A stretch of 64,000 nucleotides of DNA from Rhodoplanes sp. Z2-YC6860 (GCF_001579845.1 NZ_CP007440.1:6780029-6844028); one strand, 5' to 3'; positions 44,869 to 54,124 are shown, numbered from the stretch's first letter. Notes: a model not told the origin generated them from the sequence alone. Translations and numbers: made by a program.

Positions 44869-45750
44869 TCAGCCGCGCGAGCCGGCCAAAGCCGGCTCCG
44901 GTGCGCTGAAGCTCACCACATTGCTCGGCGCAGCGCTGGCGTTCGACTGCGCATAGAGCCCGCGCTTGTCGGCAATCAGCTTGAAGCGGCTGGTCAGCCC
45001 CACCACGGTCTCGGCGCCTCCGAGCACCAGATAGCCGTCGCGTTCGGTGACGCTGGCCAGGCGATCGAGCACGGCCGATTTGGTGGCCTGATCGAAATAG
45101 ATCAACACGTTGCGGCAGAACACCAGGTCGAAGCGGCCGAGGTGCGAGAAATCGTCGAGCAGGTTGAGCGGCATGAACTTCACCATGCCGCGGATTTCCG
45201 GTGCGATCTGCCACATCTCGCCGATCTGCGAGAAGTATTTGATCAGCATCAGTGCCGGCAGGCCGCGCTGCACCTCGAACTGGGTATAGATGCCGGCCTT
45301 GGCCTTATCCAGAACCTCGTTCGAGAGATCCGTCGCAAGAATTTCGACGCGCCAGCCCCTCAGTTCCTTGCCCATTTCCTTGAGACTGATGGCGAGCGAA
45401 TACGGCTCCTGACCGGTGGATGCGGCGGCGCACCAGATGCGAATGCGGCGGCTGCCCTCACGCGCTGCCTTCAGGGCCGGCAGGACTGTGTCGCGGAACT
45501 GCTCGAACGGCAGCTTGTCGCGGAAGAAGAAGGACTCGTTGGTGGTCATCGCCTCGACCACCTCGACGGTCAGCGCCTCGGCGTCAGGCCCCTTCAGCTT
45601 CGCAACGAGACCGGTGAGATTGAACAGGCTGTGCTTGCGCGCGATCGGCATCAGCCGGCTTTCGACGAGGTAGTGCTTTTCCGGCGCGAGCACGAGGCCC
45701 GAGCGGGCCTTCAGAAGCTTGCGGATGAAATCATAATCCGACGGGGTCAT
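44869..45750 (-). CDS. cheR: Chemotaxis receptor methyltransferase CheR
   Basis: 293 residues. SAM motif WCAAASTGQEPYSLAI and the CRNVLIYFD segment are the CheR signatures, with an N-terminal all-helical CheR_N domain. It methylates glutamates of chemoreceptors to reset sensitivity. Its ATG overlaps the cheB stop by four bases (ATGA). Last gene of the operon. Confidence 0.97.
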   Translation of the reverse strand: MTPSDYDFIRKLLKARSGLVLAPEKHYLVESRLMPIARKHSLFNLTGLVAKLKGPDAEALTVEVVEAMTTNESFFFRDKLPFEQFRDTVLPALKAAREGSRRIRIWCAAASTGQEPYSLAISLKEMGKELRGWRVEILATDLSNEVLDKAKAGIYTQFEVQRGLPALMLIKYFSQIGEMWQIAPEIRGMVKFMPLNLLDDFSHLGRFDLVFCRNVLIYFDQATKSAVLDRLASVTERDGYLVLGGAETVVGLTSRFKLIADKRGLYAQSNASAAPSNVVSFSAPEPALAGSRG

Positions 45751-46943
45751 GGCTTGGCCCCCAGAAACATGCGCACGACCTTGGGCGCAATCTGGTCAAG
45801 CGGCAGCACGGCCGAGCAGACGCCGGCATGCACCGCCGAGCCGGGCATGCCCCAGACCACGCTCGTCGCCTCGTCCTGGGCGATGACGCTGCCGCCGGCC
45901 GCGGCGATCGCGGCGGCGCCGTCGGTGCCGTCGGTGCCCATGCCGGTGAGGATCACCGCGAGATTCCACGAACCCCAGACCTCGGCGGCCGATGCGAACA
46001 ACGGATCGACCGCGGGCTTGCAGAAATGCACCGGCGGCCCGTCATCGAGCACGATCATCGCGGTGCCGTCGCGGCGCGCCACCCGCATGTGCTTGCCGCC
46101 CGGCGCGAGATAAATCGTGCCGGCCAGCACCGGCTCGCCATCGATCGCCTCGCGCACCGGCCTGGCGCCGGTCCGCGACAGATGCTCAGCCAGGATGGTG
46201 GTGAACGTCGGCGGCATGTGCTGGGTGACCAGCACCGGCGCGGTGTCGGTGACGGCGTCCAAATGCGAGACGATCTTGGTCAGCGCCTGCGGTCCGCCTG
46301 TGGACGAACCGATCAGCAGGACGCGCGGCGGCACCGGTGCAAACGGACGCAGCTTGAGCTGACCGGAAACGGTCTCATCCGCATCGGCGGTGCGCCATTT
46401 GACGGCGCGCTGCACCGCGCCCCCGAGCCGCCGCGTCGCCGCATAGGTGGTGCGCCGCGCATAGGGCGGCAGCGGCGGCCGCGAGCGTTTGCGGTGGCCG
46501 AGCGCCTGGATCTTGGCGATCAGATCGCGCTGGAACGCCACCGACGTCATCACGCCGCCTTCGCCGGTCGGCTTGGGGATGTAATCGGCGGCGCCGAGCG
46601 ACAGCGCCTTCAGCGTAACCTCGGCGTGGTCACGCGTCAGCGCCGACGCCATGATCACGATCAGATCGCGGCGGCGCTCCAGAAGCCTGGGCAGCGTCGA
46701 AATGCCATCGAGTTCGGGCATCTCGATGTCGAGCACCACCACATCGGGCCTCGTGCGGTCGAGTTGCTCGATCGCCTCGCGGCCGTTGCGCAATGCCGCG
46801 ACGAGCCTCAGGTCCGGCGTTTCCTCGATCCAACGCGACAGCAGGCTGCGCACGACCACGGCGTCATCGACGACCATCACGCGGATCTGGTCGGATGTCG
46901 CAACTTGCGGTGCGCCTGACGGGGCCGGGACGGCGGCGTTCAT
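45747..46943 (-). CDS. cheB: Chemotaxis receptor methylesterase/deamidase CheB
   Basis: 398 residues. An N-terminal receiver (VVLDIEMPELDGI with phospho-Asp) is joined by a basic linker to the catalytic domain, where the Ser is in IGSSTGGPQAL, His in VTQHMPP and Asp in GMGTDGTDGAA. CheA phosphorylates it to demethylate receptors. Lies between cheY and cheR. Start ATG 46943. Confidence 0.97.
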   Translation of the reverse strand: MNAAVPAPSGAPQVATSDQIRVMVVDDAVVVRSLLSRWIEETPDLRLVAALRNGREAIEQLDRTRPDVVVLDIEMPELDGISTLPRLLERRRDLIVIMASALTRDHAEVTLKALSLGAADYIPKPTGEGGVMTSVAFQRDLIAKIQALGHRKRSRPPLPPYARRTTYAATRRLGGAVQRAVKWRTADADETVSGQLKLRPFAPVPPRVLLIGSSTGGPQALTKIVSHLDAVTDTAPVLVTQHMPPTFTTILAEHLSRTGARPVREAIDGEPVLAGTIYLAPGGKHMRVARRDGTAMIVLDDGPPVHFCKPAVDPLFASAAEVWGSWNLAVILTGMGTDGTDGAAAIAAAGGSVIAQDEATSVVWGMPGSAVHAGVCSAVLPLDQIAPKVVRMFLGAKP

Positions 46944-46999
46944 GTCGACGCCTCACTCTCAACGCGACTGAAACAATGCAACGGGACGGGCCAATCCGG

Positions 47000-47365
47000 T
47001 CAGATCAGCCCGACCTCCTGGAACTTCGCCTCGACAATCTCCTTGTCGAACGGCTTCATGATGTACTCGTTGGCACCGGCATGCAGCGCACGGGCAATAT
47101 GCGCCACGTCGTTCTCGGTGGTGCAAAACACGACCTTCGGCCGGTCGCCGCCCGGCATCCGGCGCAGCGCCTTCAGGAATTCATAGCCGTCCATCTTCGG
47201 CATGTTCCAGTCGAGCAGGATCGCATCTGGCAGTCCGCGCTGACACGCGCCGAGCGCCTGCTCGCCGTCCTCGGCCTCGGTGATCTGGAATTCCATGCCT
47301 TCCAGGATGCGGCGGGCCACCTTGCGAATAACGCTCGAGTCGTCCACGACCAGACACGATTTCAT
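47000..47365 (-). CDS. cheY: Chemotaxis response regulator CheY
   Basis: 121 residues, a lone receiver. Acidic pair D8/D9, phospho-acceptor D52 (ILLDWNMPKMDGYEF), the Thr of CTTEN and the Lys of IMKPFDKE are present. CheY-P binds the flagellar switch (FliM/FliN) to change rotation. It lies 44 bases after cheW and 56 before cheB. Confidence 0.97.
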   Translation of the reverse strand: MKSCLVVDDSSVIRKVARRILEGMEFQITEAEDGEQALGACQRGLPDAILLDWNMPKMDGYEFLKALRRMPGGDRPKVVFCTTENDVAHIARALHAGANEYIMKPFDKEIVEAKFQEVGLI

Positions 47366-47409
47366 GACGCTTTACTCCTTTGGTCTCTCTTGTTGGCCCG
47401 CTCGCGGAA

Positions 47410-47880
47410 TCATGCGGCCGCGGCCCCGCTTCGGATGTCGAGCACGCAGTCGACGTCGAGCACCACCAGAAGCTGGCCCTCGAGCCGGTAGACGCCGGCG
47501 GCGACACGCGCCAGCCGGGGATCGAGATTGGCGGGCTTGGCCTGACACTCGCTGTCAGGCAGCGCCATCACCTCGCCGACAGCGTCGACGAGAAGACCGT
47601 AAGACTCGCTTTTGAACTCGATGCCGATCGCCATCACCGGCTGGCCCGGCGTCTGGGCGCCGAGATCGAGCCGCGAGCGCATGTCGATCGCGGTCACCAC
47701 GCGGCCACGCAGGTTGAGGATGCCGGCCACCTCCGGCGGCGCGAGCGGCACCCGCGTCAGACGGTCCGGCACGAACACATCCTGCACCCGCGCGATCGGC
47801 AGACCGAACAGATGGTCGCCGATCGTCACGGTGACGAATTCGGTGGTGGATGCGCCTGCGGTGTTGCTCTGCGCTGACAT
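47410..47880 (-). CDS. cheW: Chemotaxis coupling protein CheW
   Basis: 156 residues, a single CheW domain: FGLPIARVQDVFVPD, VPLAPPEVAGILNLRGRVVTAIDMR and the closing YGLLVDAVGEVM. It bridges receptors to CheA. Its ATG is two bases from the cheA stop, so the two are tightly coupled. Confidence 0.96.
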   Translation of the reverse strand: MSAQSNTAGASTTEFVTVTIGDHLFGLPIARVQDVFVPDRLTRVPLAPPEVAGILNLRGRVVTAIDMRSRLDLGAQTPGQPVMAIGIEFKSESYGLLVDAVGEVMALPDSECQAKPANLDPRLARVAAGVYRLEGQLLVVLDVDCVLDIRSGAAAA

Positions 47881-47882
47881 GG

Positions 47883-50525
47883 TTAGGCGGCCTGGGTCAT
47901 GTCGGCGGTTTGCTCTTTCAGTGCGGCGATCAGGCTTTGGCGATCGAACTTGGCGACATAGTCGTGGAAGCCGACGCGGCGGCCGCGTTCGATCGCCTCG
48001 GGCGAACTCGACGCGGACAGCGCGATGATCGGCAGTTCATTGAAGCGCGGCTCGCCGCGCACCGCTTCAGCAAGCTCGAAGCCGTCCATCTCGGGCATGT
48101 CGATGTCGGTGACCAGCGCTTCGAAACGGTTGCCTTTGCGGAGAAGATCGAGCGCGTCGCGGGCCGACGGCACCGCGGTCACCGAATAGCCCGCAGCCTT
48201 GAGCACCGGCGCCAGCATGTTGCGGAAGAACGCGGAATCGTCGACGAGCAGCAGCGGCCGCTCGCGCGAGGCGCTGCGCTGATCCCTGCGACGGAACCAG
48301 TCGGCGAAGGCCATCGGCAGGAAGTGGCCGATATCGACGATCTCGGTGGCCTGGCCGCGCACGATGGCCGAGCCAAGCACGCCTTCACGCTCGCTGCCGA
48401 CCTGGATGTCGAGAACGTCTTCGACGATGTCGATGATCTCGTCGACCGCGAGGCCCATGGAGCGGTCGCCGTCGGAGAACACGAGCAGCGGCTGCGAGCC
48501 GTCGCGCTTCATCGCTTCGTTGCCGCCGATGTGAATGAGCGGCATCAGGTGGCCGCGGTACTGCACCATAAAGCGGCCGTTCGAGAGCTCGATCTTGGTG
48601 CAATCGATCTCTTCGAGCCGCGTGACGAGCGACAGCGGCACCGCCTTGGGCTGCGGCGAACCGGAGCGGAACACCAGCAAGGATACGGTGTCATCGACGG
48701 TTGCGCGCCGCTCGGTCTCGACATCGGCGTGCGCCGCCACGGTGGTGGCTGCGACGGAGCCGATCGACTGGGAGACGCCGTTCGGATCGATGATCAGGAT
48801 GACCGAGCCGTCACCGAGAATCGTGTTGCCGGAGTACATGCCGATGTGGCGGAGCTTGCTCGCCATCGGCTTCACCACGATCTCCTCGGTGTGGAACACC
48901 GCATCGACCACGATGCCGAAGGTCTGCGACCCGACATGCGTGATGACGATGAAGCCTCTTTCCGGGATGGCGTGCTCGGGAACGAGGCCCAGCAGACTGC
49001 CGAGGCGAACCAGCGGCAGGAGCTTGTTGCGGAGCCGAAGCACGGCTGCGTCCTTGATGCGCTCGATGCGGTGCTCGGATTTGCCGTGCACGCGCACCAA
49101 TTCGACCACCGAGAGCTGCGGAATGGCGAAGCGCTCGCCGTTCGATTCGACGATCAGCGCCGAGATGATGGCAAGCGTCAGCGGAATCTTGATGGTGAAG
49201 CTCAAGCCCTGGCCCTGCACCGAATGCACGTCGATGGTGCCGCCGATCTGATCGATGTTGTTGCGCACCACATCGAGGCCGACGCCGCGGCCGGACACGC
49301 TGGTGACGGTCTGCGCGGTCGAGAAGCCGGGATGGAAGATGAACTTGTGGACTTGCGCCTCCGACATGCGGTCGAGGTCGGCTTCGTTGGCGAGCCCCAG
49401 CCCCAGCGCCTTGTCGCGAATGCGCGCGGTGTCGAGGCCGCGGCCGTCATCGGCGATGCCGATCACGATCTGGCCGCCCTCGTGGTAGGCGGTGAGGCGG
49501 ATGGTGCCCTTCTCGGGCTTGCCGGCGGCGATGCGCGCTGCGCGTTGCTCGATGCCATGGTCGGCCGAGTTGCGCACCATGTGGGTGAGCGGGTCCTTGA
49601 TGCGGTCGAGCACCTGGCGGTCGAGCTCGGTGTCGGCGCCGTGCATCTCGAGCTCGATATCCTTGCCGAGCTCGGCGGTGAGGTCTCGCACGATCCGCGG
49701 CAGCTTCTGCCAGGCGTGGCCGATCGGCTGCATGCGGGTGCGCATGACGCCGTCCTGGAGTTCCGCGGTGACGTTGGAGAGCCGCTGCAGCGGCACCTTG
49801 TATTCGGAATCGTCGTGGCGGCGCGCGATGTCGAGCAACTGATTGCGGGTCAGCACCAGTTCCGACACCATGGTCATGAGCTGTTCGATGGTGTCGACGC
49901 CGACGCGGATCGATTTGTTGGCGACCCGCGCCTCGGCGCGATCGTCGTCGTCGGCCTCGGCCGCGACTTTCTTCGGCTCAGCCTTGGGCGCGGCGGCTGG
50001 CGCCGGCCCCGGCGCGGATCGGAACGCACGCTCCAATTCGTCGAGCGGCACCTCGCCAGGGCGCAGTGGCCGCTCCAGCACCTGCGGCACCAGTGTGCCG
50101 ACCGTACGGCTGGCATCCGGATCGGCGGCGGCCTTCCGCGGCGCTTCACTCGCCGCCTGCGTCATCCGATTGAGCAAAGCGATCAGTTCGGCGTCGTCAC
50201 CATCCGGCTCGCGTTCGGTCTTCTCGATGATGATGAGAATGTCCTTGATGCGATCGATGGTCGAAAGCACCAGCGTGACGGCCTCGCCGGTGACCGGCGC
50301 GCCGTCGCGGAATTTCGACATCAAGCCTTCGGCCGCATGCGCCAGCATTTCCAGACGCGGCAGGCCGATGAACCCGCAGGTGCCCTTGATGGTGTGCACG
50401 ATGCGGAAAATGTTGGCCAATATCTTTGCGTTGTTGGGCTCCTGCTCGAAACGCACGAGTTCGACGTCGACAACGTCGAGGCTCTCGTTGGTCTCCACCA
50501 GGAAGTCCCGAAGCAGTTCGTCCAT
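47883..50525 (-). CDS. cheA: Hybrid chemotaxis histidine kinase CheA with C-terminal receiver
   Basis: 880 residues, longer than classical CheA. In order: HPt domain with phospho-His44 (FRIVHTIKGTCGF), Pro/Ala-rich linker, dimerisation helix, HATPase with N box HMVRNSADHGIE and G boxes (GIADDGRGLD), a CheW-like domain, a second partial CheW-like stretch, and a receiver (PLLLVDDSAFFRN, then LVTDIDMPEMDGF) at about 755-875. The added receiver may act as a phosphate sink or feed a branched relay. First gene of cheA-W-Y-B-R. Behind it lies a perfect TTAA-N7-TTAA site. Confidence 0.97.
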   Translation of the reverse strand: MDELLRDFLVETNESLDVVDVELVRFEQEPNNAKILANIFRIVHTIKGTCGFIGLPRLEMLAHAAEGLMSKFRDGAPVTGEAVTLVLSTIDRIKDILIIIEKTEREPDGDDAELIALLNRMTQAASEAPRKAAADPDASRTVGTLVPQVLERPLRPGEVPLDELERAFRSAPGPAPAAAPKAEPKKVAAEADDDDRAEARVANKSIRVGVDTIEQLMTMVSELVLTRNQLLDIARRHDDSEYKVPLQRLSNVTAELQDGVMRTRMQPIGHAWQKLPRIVRDLTAELGKDIELEMHGADTELDRQVLDRIKDPLTHMVRNSADHGIEQRAARIAAGKPEKGTIRLTAYHEGGQIVIGIADDGRGLDTARIRDKALGLGLANEADLDRMSEAQVHKFIFHPGFSTAQTVTSVSGRGVGLDVVRNNIDQIGGTIDVHSVQGQGLSFTIKIPLTLAIISALIVESNGERFAIPQLSVVELVRVHGKSEHRIERIKDAAVLRLRNKLLPLVRLGSLLGLVPEHAIPERGFIVITHVGSQTFGIVVDAVFHTEEIVVKPMASKLRHIGMYSGNTILGDGSVILIIDPNGVSQSIGSVAATTVAAHADVETERRATVDDTVSLLVFRSGSPQPKAVPLSLVTRLEEIDCTKIELSNGRFMVQYRGHLMPLIHIGGNEAMKRDGSQPLLVFSDGDRSMGLAVDEIIDIVEDVLDIQVGSEREGVLGSAIVRGQATEIVDIGHFLPMAFADWFRRRDQRSASRERPLLLVDDSAFFRNMLAPVLKAAGYSVTAVPSARDALDLLRKGNRFEALVTDIDMPEMDGFELAEAVRGEPRFNELPIIALSASSSPEAIERGRRVGFHDYVAKFDRQSLIAALKEQTADMTQAA

Positions 50526-50640
50526 CGCAATCGGCCTTCGCCCGAGAATCGGAGGCCGGCTGGCCGTTCCGCTCGGGTCGGCGCAGTGTGTGGGGAAGCC
50601 GCTTAATTTCTGTTGAACGGATGGTGCGGGTTCGTTTCCG

Positions 50641-50655
50641 TTAACGCGCCGTTAA
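50641..50655. promoter_or_regulatory. Perfect CtrA box between chpT and cheA
   Basis: TTAA (50641-50644), seven bases, TTAA (50652-50655) inside an extended palindrome (CCG and CGG on each side). This is the exact CtrA consensus. It lies 116 bases before the cheA start and just past the chpT stop. Confidence 0.75.
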
Positions 50656-50722
50656 CGGCAAAACGCCGCGGCGTTTTGCAACGCGACGGCGTGGAAATGT
50701 TCGCAATGACGATCGTCGACAG

Positions 50723-51364
50723 CTACCTTGCGGCGACGACGATGGCCTCGCCTTCCGGCGCCATGGAGACGCTCAGGCCGCAATTCTTGGCGAGCATGCC
50801 GGTGTAGAACGGCTGGATCGCGTGCGCGTCGATCGCATGGTCGCTCGGCGTCGCTGCGAGCAGCGGCGGGATCGCCTGCGGGATCTTGGCGTTGGTTCCG
50901 GTCACCGAGAGCTTGAAGCCGATCGTGTCACCCTCGCCGACCGGATCGACGACGATCTGGCCGCCGCGCGGGATCGCCTGCGCGGCCAGGAGCATCATGT
51001 TGAGCAGGAGCTTCACACGGTTCTTGGCCATCAGCACCCGCGGCAGGTTCCAGGCGAGCTTGGTCCTGTCGTCCTCGATCAGACCGCGCGCCACCTTCTC
51101 GGCATCGCCGGTGTCGATCTGAGCCCCGGCGGAACCGGCCGCGCCGAACGCCAGCCGGCAGAACTGCAGCTTGGCCGACGCGGTCTTAGCGCTCTTCTTG
51201 ATCAGGTCCATGGCGAACTTGGACGTCTCTTCGTCCTTGCCGTCCTCCATGACTTCGAGGCCGTTCATGATCGCCCCCACCGGACTGATCAGGTCGTGAC
51301 AAACCCGCGAGCAAAGCAGGGCAGCAAGATCGAGGCCTTCAAGGGCAATGGTGGTGCCTGACAT
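50723..51364 (-). CDS. chpT: Histidine phosphotransferase ChpT
   Basis: 213 residues. The phospho-His motif is H23 in CSRVCHDLISPVGAIMNGLEVM, followed by a DHp-like helix pair and a degenerate ATPase-like domain without intact G boxes, as in Caulobacter ChpT. It carries phosphate from CckA to CtrA and to CpdR. ATG 51364 is preferred because it begins the conserved ALEGLDLAALLCSR start; the frame is open further upstream but without homologous content. It is upstream of cheA on the same strand. Confidence 0.93.
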   Translation of the reverse strand: MSGTTIALEGLDLAALLCSRVCHDLISPVGAIMNGLEVMEDGKDEETSKFAMDLIKKSAKTASAKLQFCRLAFGAAGSAGAQIDTGDAEKVARGLIEDDRTKLAWNLPRVLMAKNRVKLLLNMMLLAAQAIPRGGQIVVDPVGEGDTIGFKLSVTGTNAKIPQAIPPLLAATPSDHAIDAHAIQPFYTGMLAKNCGLSVSMAPEGEAIVVAAR

Positions 51365-51437
51365 GTCTGCGGTCTCCGAATGACTGAGGGACCCGTTTAG
51401 GCGATTCGGCGGCCTTCCGGGAATAACGCTGGGGACA

Positions 51438-51950
51438 TCAACGGGAGACGGTCCGCCGCACCTCGGGCCAATAGCGTTCGGCGGCCTCGATCGCGCTGCC
51501 GGGGTCGTTGGCGAAGGCCTCCCGGGCTTCCTCGCTGTAGAACAGATAAAGCCGATGCTCCTCGATCGCCCAGAGCATCGGATGGCCGGGCGTCGCAGCA
51601 CCCCGCACGATGGCCACCGGATCGTGGCCGCCGAAGCGGGGGGCGTAGACCTCGGGATCGGCCGCGAATGCCGCCATGTTGCCTTCATTGACAAAGCGCC
51701 AGCCGGCGCCGCCGTAGCGCACTTCGAAATCCGGCCGGCCGAGCCGCGGCTTACCGTCCACGAAGTAGGCCACCGGATCGTAGCCATCGATGGCAAGCCC
51801 GGTGTTGCGGTTGAAAACCGCCGGGTCGGCGGCCTGTGCAGCCGCGGGCTGATGCAAAACTGTCATCAGGAGCCAAGCCGCGCCCCACAGAATCGCCCGA
51901 GTGCCGGCCCATAGAGGGCGCGACTTTCGTTCCTGCCGCGCTGCCGTCAT
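51438..51950 (-). CDS. Secreted YHS domain protein
   Basis: 170 residues from ATG 51950. An N-terminal hydrophobic signal/anchor is followed by the YHS pattern: GYDPVAYFVDGKPRLGRPDF, then GGAGWRFVNEGNMAAFAADPEVYAPRFGGH. YHS modules bind metals or occur in copper-related proteins. Divergent from eipA with a gap of 116 bases. Function unknown. Confidence 0.82.
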   Translation of the reverse strand: MTAARQERKSRPLWAGTRAILWGAAWLLMTVLHQPAAAQAADPAVFNRNTGLAIDGYDPVAYFVDGKPRLGRPDFEVRYGGAGWRFVNEGNMAAFAADPEVYAPRFGGHDPVAIVRGAATPGHPMLWAIEEHRLYLFYSEEAREAFANDPGSAIEAAERYWPEVRRTVSR

Positions 51951-52066
51951 ATTCCACGCCTGTGGTGCTGATTCGAGTGGATCGCCCGCCGGCAAAGCTA
52001 AGGCGGGCGCGTGAGCAACGCGTTAAGCCGGGGGCCTTCGCCCCCAATCTCGAGGGGGACCACCTG

Positions 52067-52669
52067 ATGCGCGCCTTGATCCGTTTGTTGGCTGCGGCTG
52101 CCGTCCTTGGCACGCTCAGCGTTGCGCCGCTTGCGGCGCAGCCGCAGCAGGAGGCCCCGCCGCCCGGCACGCTGCCAGCCGGCGAAAGCCGCTTCTCGTC
52201 GGACGACATCGTCAATGCCGGCCACCGCTTCTTTGGCACGGTGTCGCGGGGTCTCGCCCAGATCGTCGAGAAGGCGGTCAGCCAATGGGGCCTGCCGAAC
52301 GGCTACGTCCTGGGTGAGGAAGCCGCCGGCGCCTTCGTGGCCGGGCTCCGCTACGGCGAGGGCATCCTCTACACCAAGAACGCCGGCGACCTGAAAGTCT
52401 ACTGGCAGGGGCCGTCGATCGGCTTCGACGCCGGCGGCGAAGGCGCCCGGACCATGATGCTGGTCTACAGTCTGCCGGCCACCAGCGCGATCTACGAGCG
52501 GTTCGGCGGCATCGATGGATCCGCCTACTTTGTCGGCGGCTTCGGCATGACGGCGCTGACCGCCAACAACATCGTCCTGGTGCCGATCCGCTCGGGTGTC
52601 GGGCTGCGCCTCGGCGCCAACATCGGCTACCTGAAGTTCACGCCGAAGCCGACCTGGAACCCGCTCTAG
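52067..52669 (+). CDS. eipA: Envelope integrity protein EipA (DUF1134)
   Basis: 200 residues: a signal peptide (cleavage near LAA-QP) and the DUF1134 fold, recognised by GLAQIVEKAVSQWGLPNGYVLGEEAAGAFV, YTKNAGDLKVYWQGPSIGFD and VGLRLGANIGYLKFTPKPTWNP at the end. In Brucella abortus EipA is a small periplasmic barrel needed for envelope stress resistance and under direct CtrA control. ATG 52067 has GAGGGGG eight bases upstream; the frame extends further up but without the family. Confidence 0.9.
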   Translation: MRALIRLLAAAAVLGTLSVAPLAAQPQQEAPPPGTLPAGESRFSSDDIVNAGHRFFGTVSRGLAQIVEKAVSQWGLPNGYVLGEEAAGAFVAGLRYGEGILYTKNAGDLKVYWQGPSIGFDAGGEGARTMMLVYSLPATSAIYERFGGIDGSAYFVGGFGMTALTANNIVLVPIRSGVGLRLGANIGYLKFTPKPTWNPL

Positions 52670-52696
52670 TCCGATCGTACGATTGATTTCGTCTCT

Positions 52697-52718
52697 GGCC
52701 GGGCCTCAAGGCCCGGCC
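52697..52718 (+). terminator. Hairpin after eipA
   Basis: GGCCGGGCCT / AGGCCCGGCC perfect stem with a two-base gap, 28 bases after the stop; only a weak T tail (TTGCC). Confidence 0.6.
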
Positions 52719-52855
52719 TTGCCATATTTGGTCCCCATGAAACCCGGGCCGAAGGCGCCCAGCGCCGAGAGCCAACGCCAGTAATCCTGGCAGCGCCCGC
52801 GAGAGCGTGGCATGGTTGTGGCTCGGCAATCATCCCGGGTTGGAGGCCCCCGTTC

Positions 52856-54124
52856 ATGATCGAGCCGATCATGTTTTTCGGCATTGGTTTTTTTGTCGCG
52901 AGTCTGCTTGGCCTCGTGCTGATTCCACTTGTGCATAATCGGGCCGTCCGGCTGACGATGAAGCGGCTTGAGGCCGCGACACCGCTGTCGATGGCCGAAA
53001 TTCAGGCCGACAAGGACCAGCTCCGGGCGGAGTTCGCCATGTCGACGCGACGGCTGGAGCTGTCCGTCGAGCAGATGAAGGCCAAGACCACGAGCCAGCT
53101 CGCGGAACTCGGCAAGAAGAGCGACGCCATCAACCGTCTCAAGGTCGAGCTTGGCGAAAAGACCGCCGCGATCTTCTCGCTGGAAGCGCGCGAGAAGTCG
53201 CTGAAGGACCAGCTCTCCGCGACCGAGTCGGAGCATTCGGTGAAGATCGGCGCGCTCCGCGAAGCCGAGCGCATGCTGCAGGAAAAGCAGGGCGAGCTCT
53301 CGAAGCTGTCCTCCGATCTGGGCGAACGCTCCGCGACTGCCGACAGCACGCGCGTCGAGGCGACGGCGTTGCGCGTGCAGGTCGAGGCGCTGAAGGATCG
53401 CGTTTCCGGTCATGAGCGCGAAGCGCAGGAAATCAGCGACCGGCTCAACCGCGAGCGCAGAGACGCCTCCAAGGCGACTGCGGAACTCCAGGACGAGCGC
53501 GGCAAGGTCGAGAAGCTCAGCGACCGCGTGGCCCAGCTCGAACGCGCGCTGGTCGCGCAGACCACCGAGGCCGAGGTGCTTGGCCGCCGGGTGCAAGAGG
53601 TCGAAGGCCGCATGGCCGAGCAGGTGCAGGTCCTGTCCGAGCGCGAGATCGAAATCGCCCAGCTCAAGGACCAGGTTACCCAGAACCAGAAGGTCGAGAA
53701 CGATCTGCGCGCAGAGCTCTCGGGTGCCGCGGGCAAGAGCCGCGCCGCGACCGAGAGCCTCGTCAAGGAAAAGGCGCTGATGGAGGACCAGCTCAACCAG
53801 GTCAGGGCCGAACGGACCAGGCTGCAGCAGGAAATCGCCGGCATGAAGCGCGAAGCCGAGCAGAGCTGGGCGGCCGAGCGGGTCGAGAATGCCCTGCTGC
53901 GCGAGCGGATCAACGACATCGCGGCCGAGATCGCCCGGCTCACGGTCGCTCTCGAAGGTTCCGATTCGCCGATCGAGGCGATGCTGGCGAGTGATCCCAC
54001 CACGGCGCAAGCGCCGCGGCCGGCCAATGGCGAGCGCAAGCCCGCAGCCGAAGGCAAGGGCAATCTGGCGGATCGCATCCGTGCATTGCAGATGAAGGCG
54101 TCGCGGGTTCCCGCGGCCAGCTAG
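52856..54124 (+). CDS. Membrane-anchored long coiled-coil protein
   Basis: 422 residues. An N-terminal membrane helix (about 5-27) is followed by a continuous charged coiled coil (about 45-365), then a short disordered tail and a terminal amphipathic helix (NLADRIRALQMKAS). The architecture resembles membrane-tethered filament-like or tethering proteins, but I do not recognise a named family. It lies after eipA and before the DUF2927 gene, all on the plus strand, so an envelope role is plausible. ATG 52856 starts directly at the membrane helix. Confidence 0.82.
   Translation: MIEPIMFFGIGFFVASLLGLVLIPLVHNRAVRLTMKRLEAATPLSMAEIQADKDQLRAEFAMSTRRLELSVEQMKAKTTSQLAELGKKSDAINRLKVELGEKTAAIFSLEAREKSLKDQLSATESEHSVKIGALREAERMLQEKQGELSKLSSDLGERSATADSTRVEATALRVQVEALKDRVSGHEREAQEISDRLNRERRDASKATAELQDERGKVEKLSDRVAQLERALVAQTTEAEVLGRRVQEVEGRMAEQVQVLSEREIEIAQLKDQVTQNQKVENDLRAELSGAAGKSRAATESLVKEKALMEDQLNQVRAERTRLQQEIAGMKREAEQSWAAERVENALLRERINDIAAEIARLTVALEGSDSPIEAMLASDPTTAQAPRPANGERKPAAEGKGNLADRIRALQMKASRVPAAS

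Noticed and set aside
47850-50606. Very long open frame (about 918 codons) antisense to cheA
   Set aside because: It mirrors the cheA frame codon for codon, a common effect of G+C-rich codon use. Its protein is His/Asp/Arg/Leu-rich without domains, while cheA shows all kinase domains.
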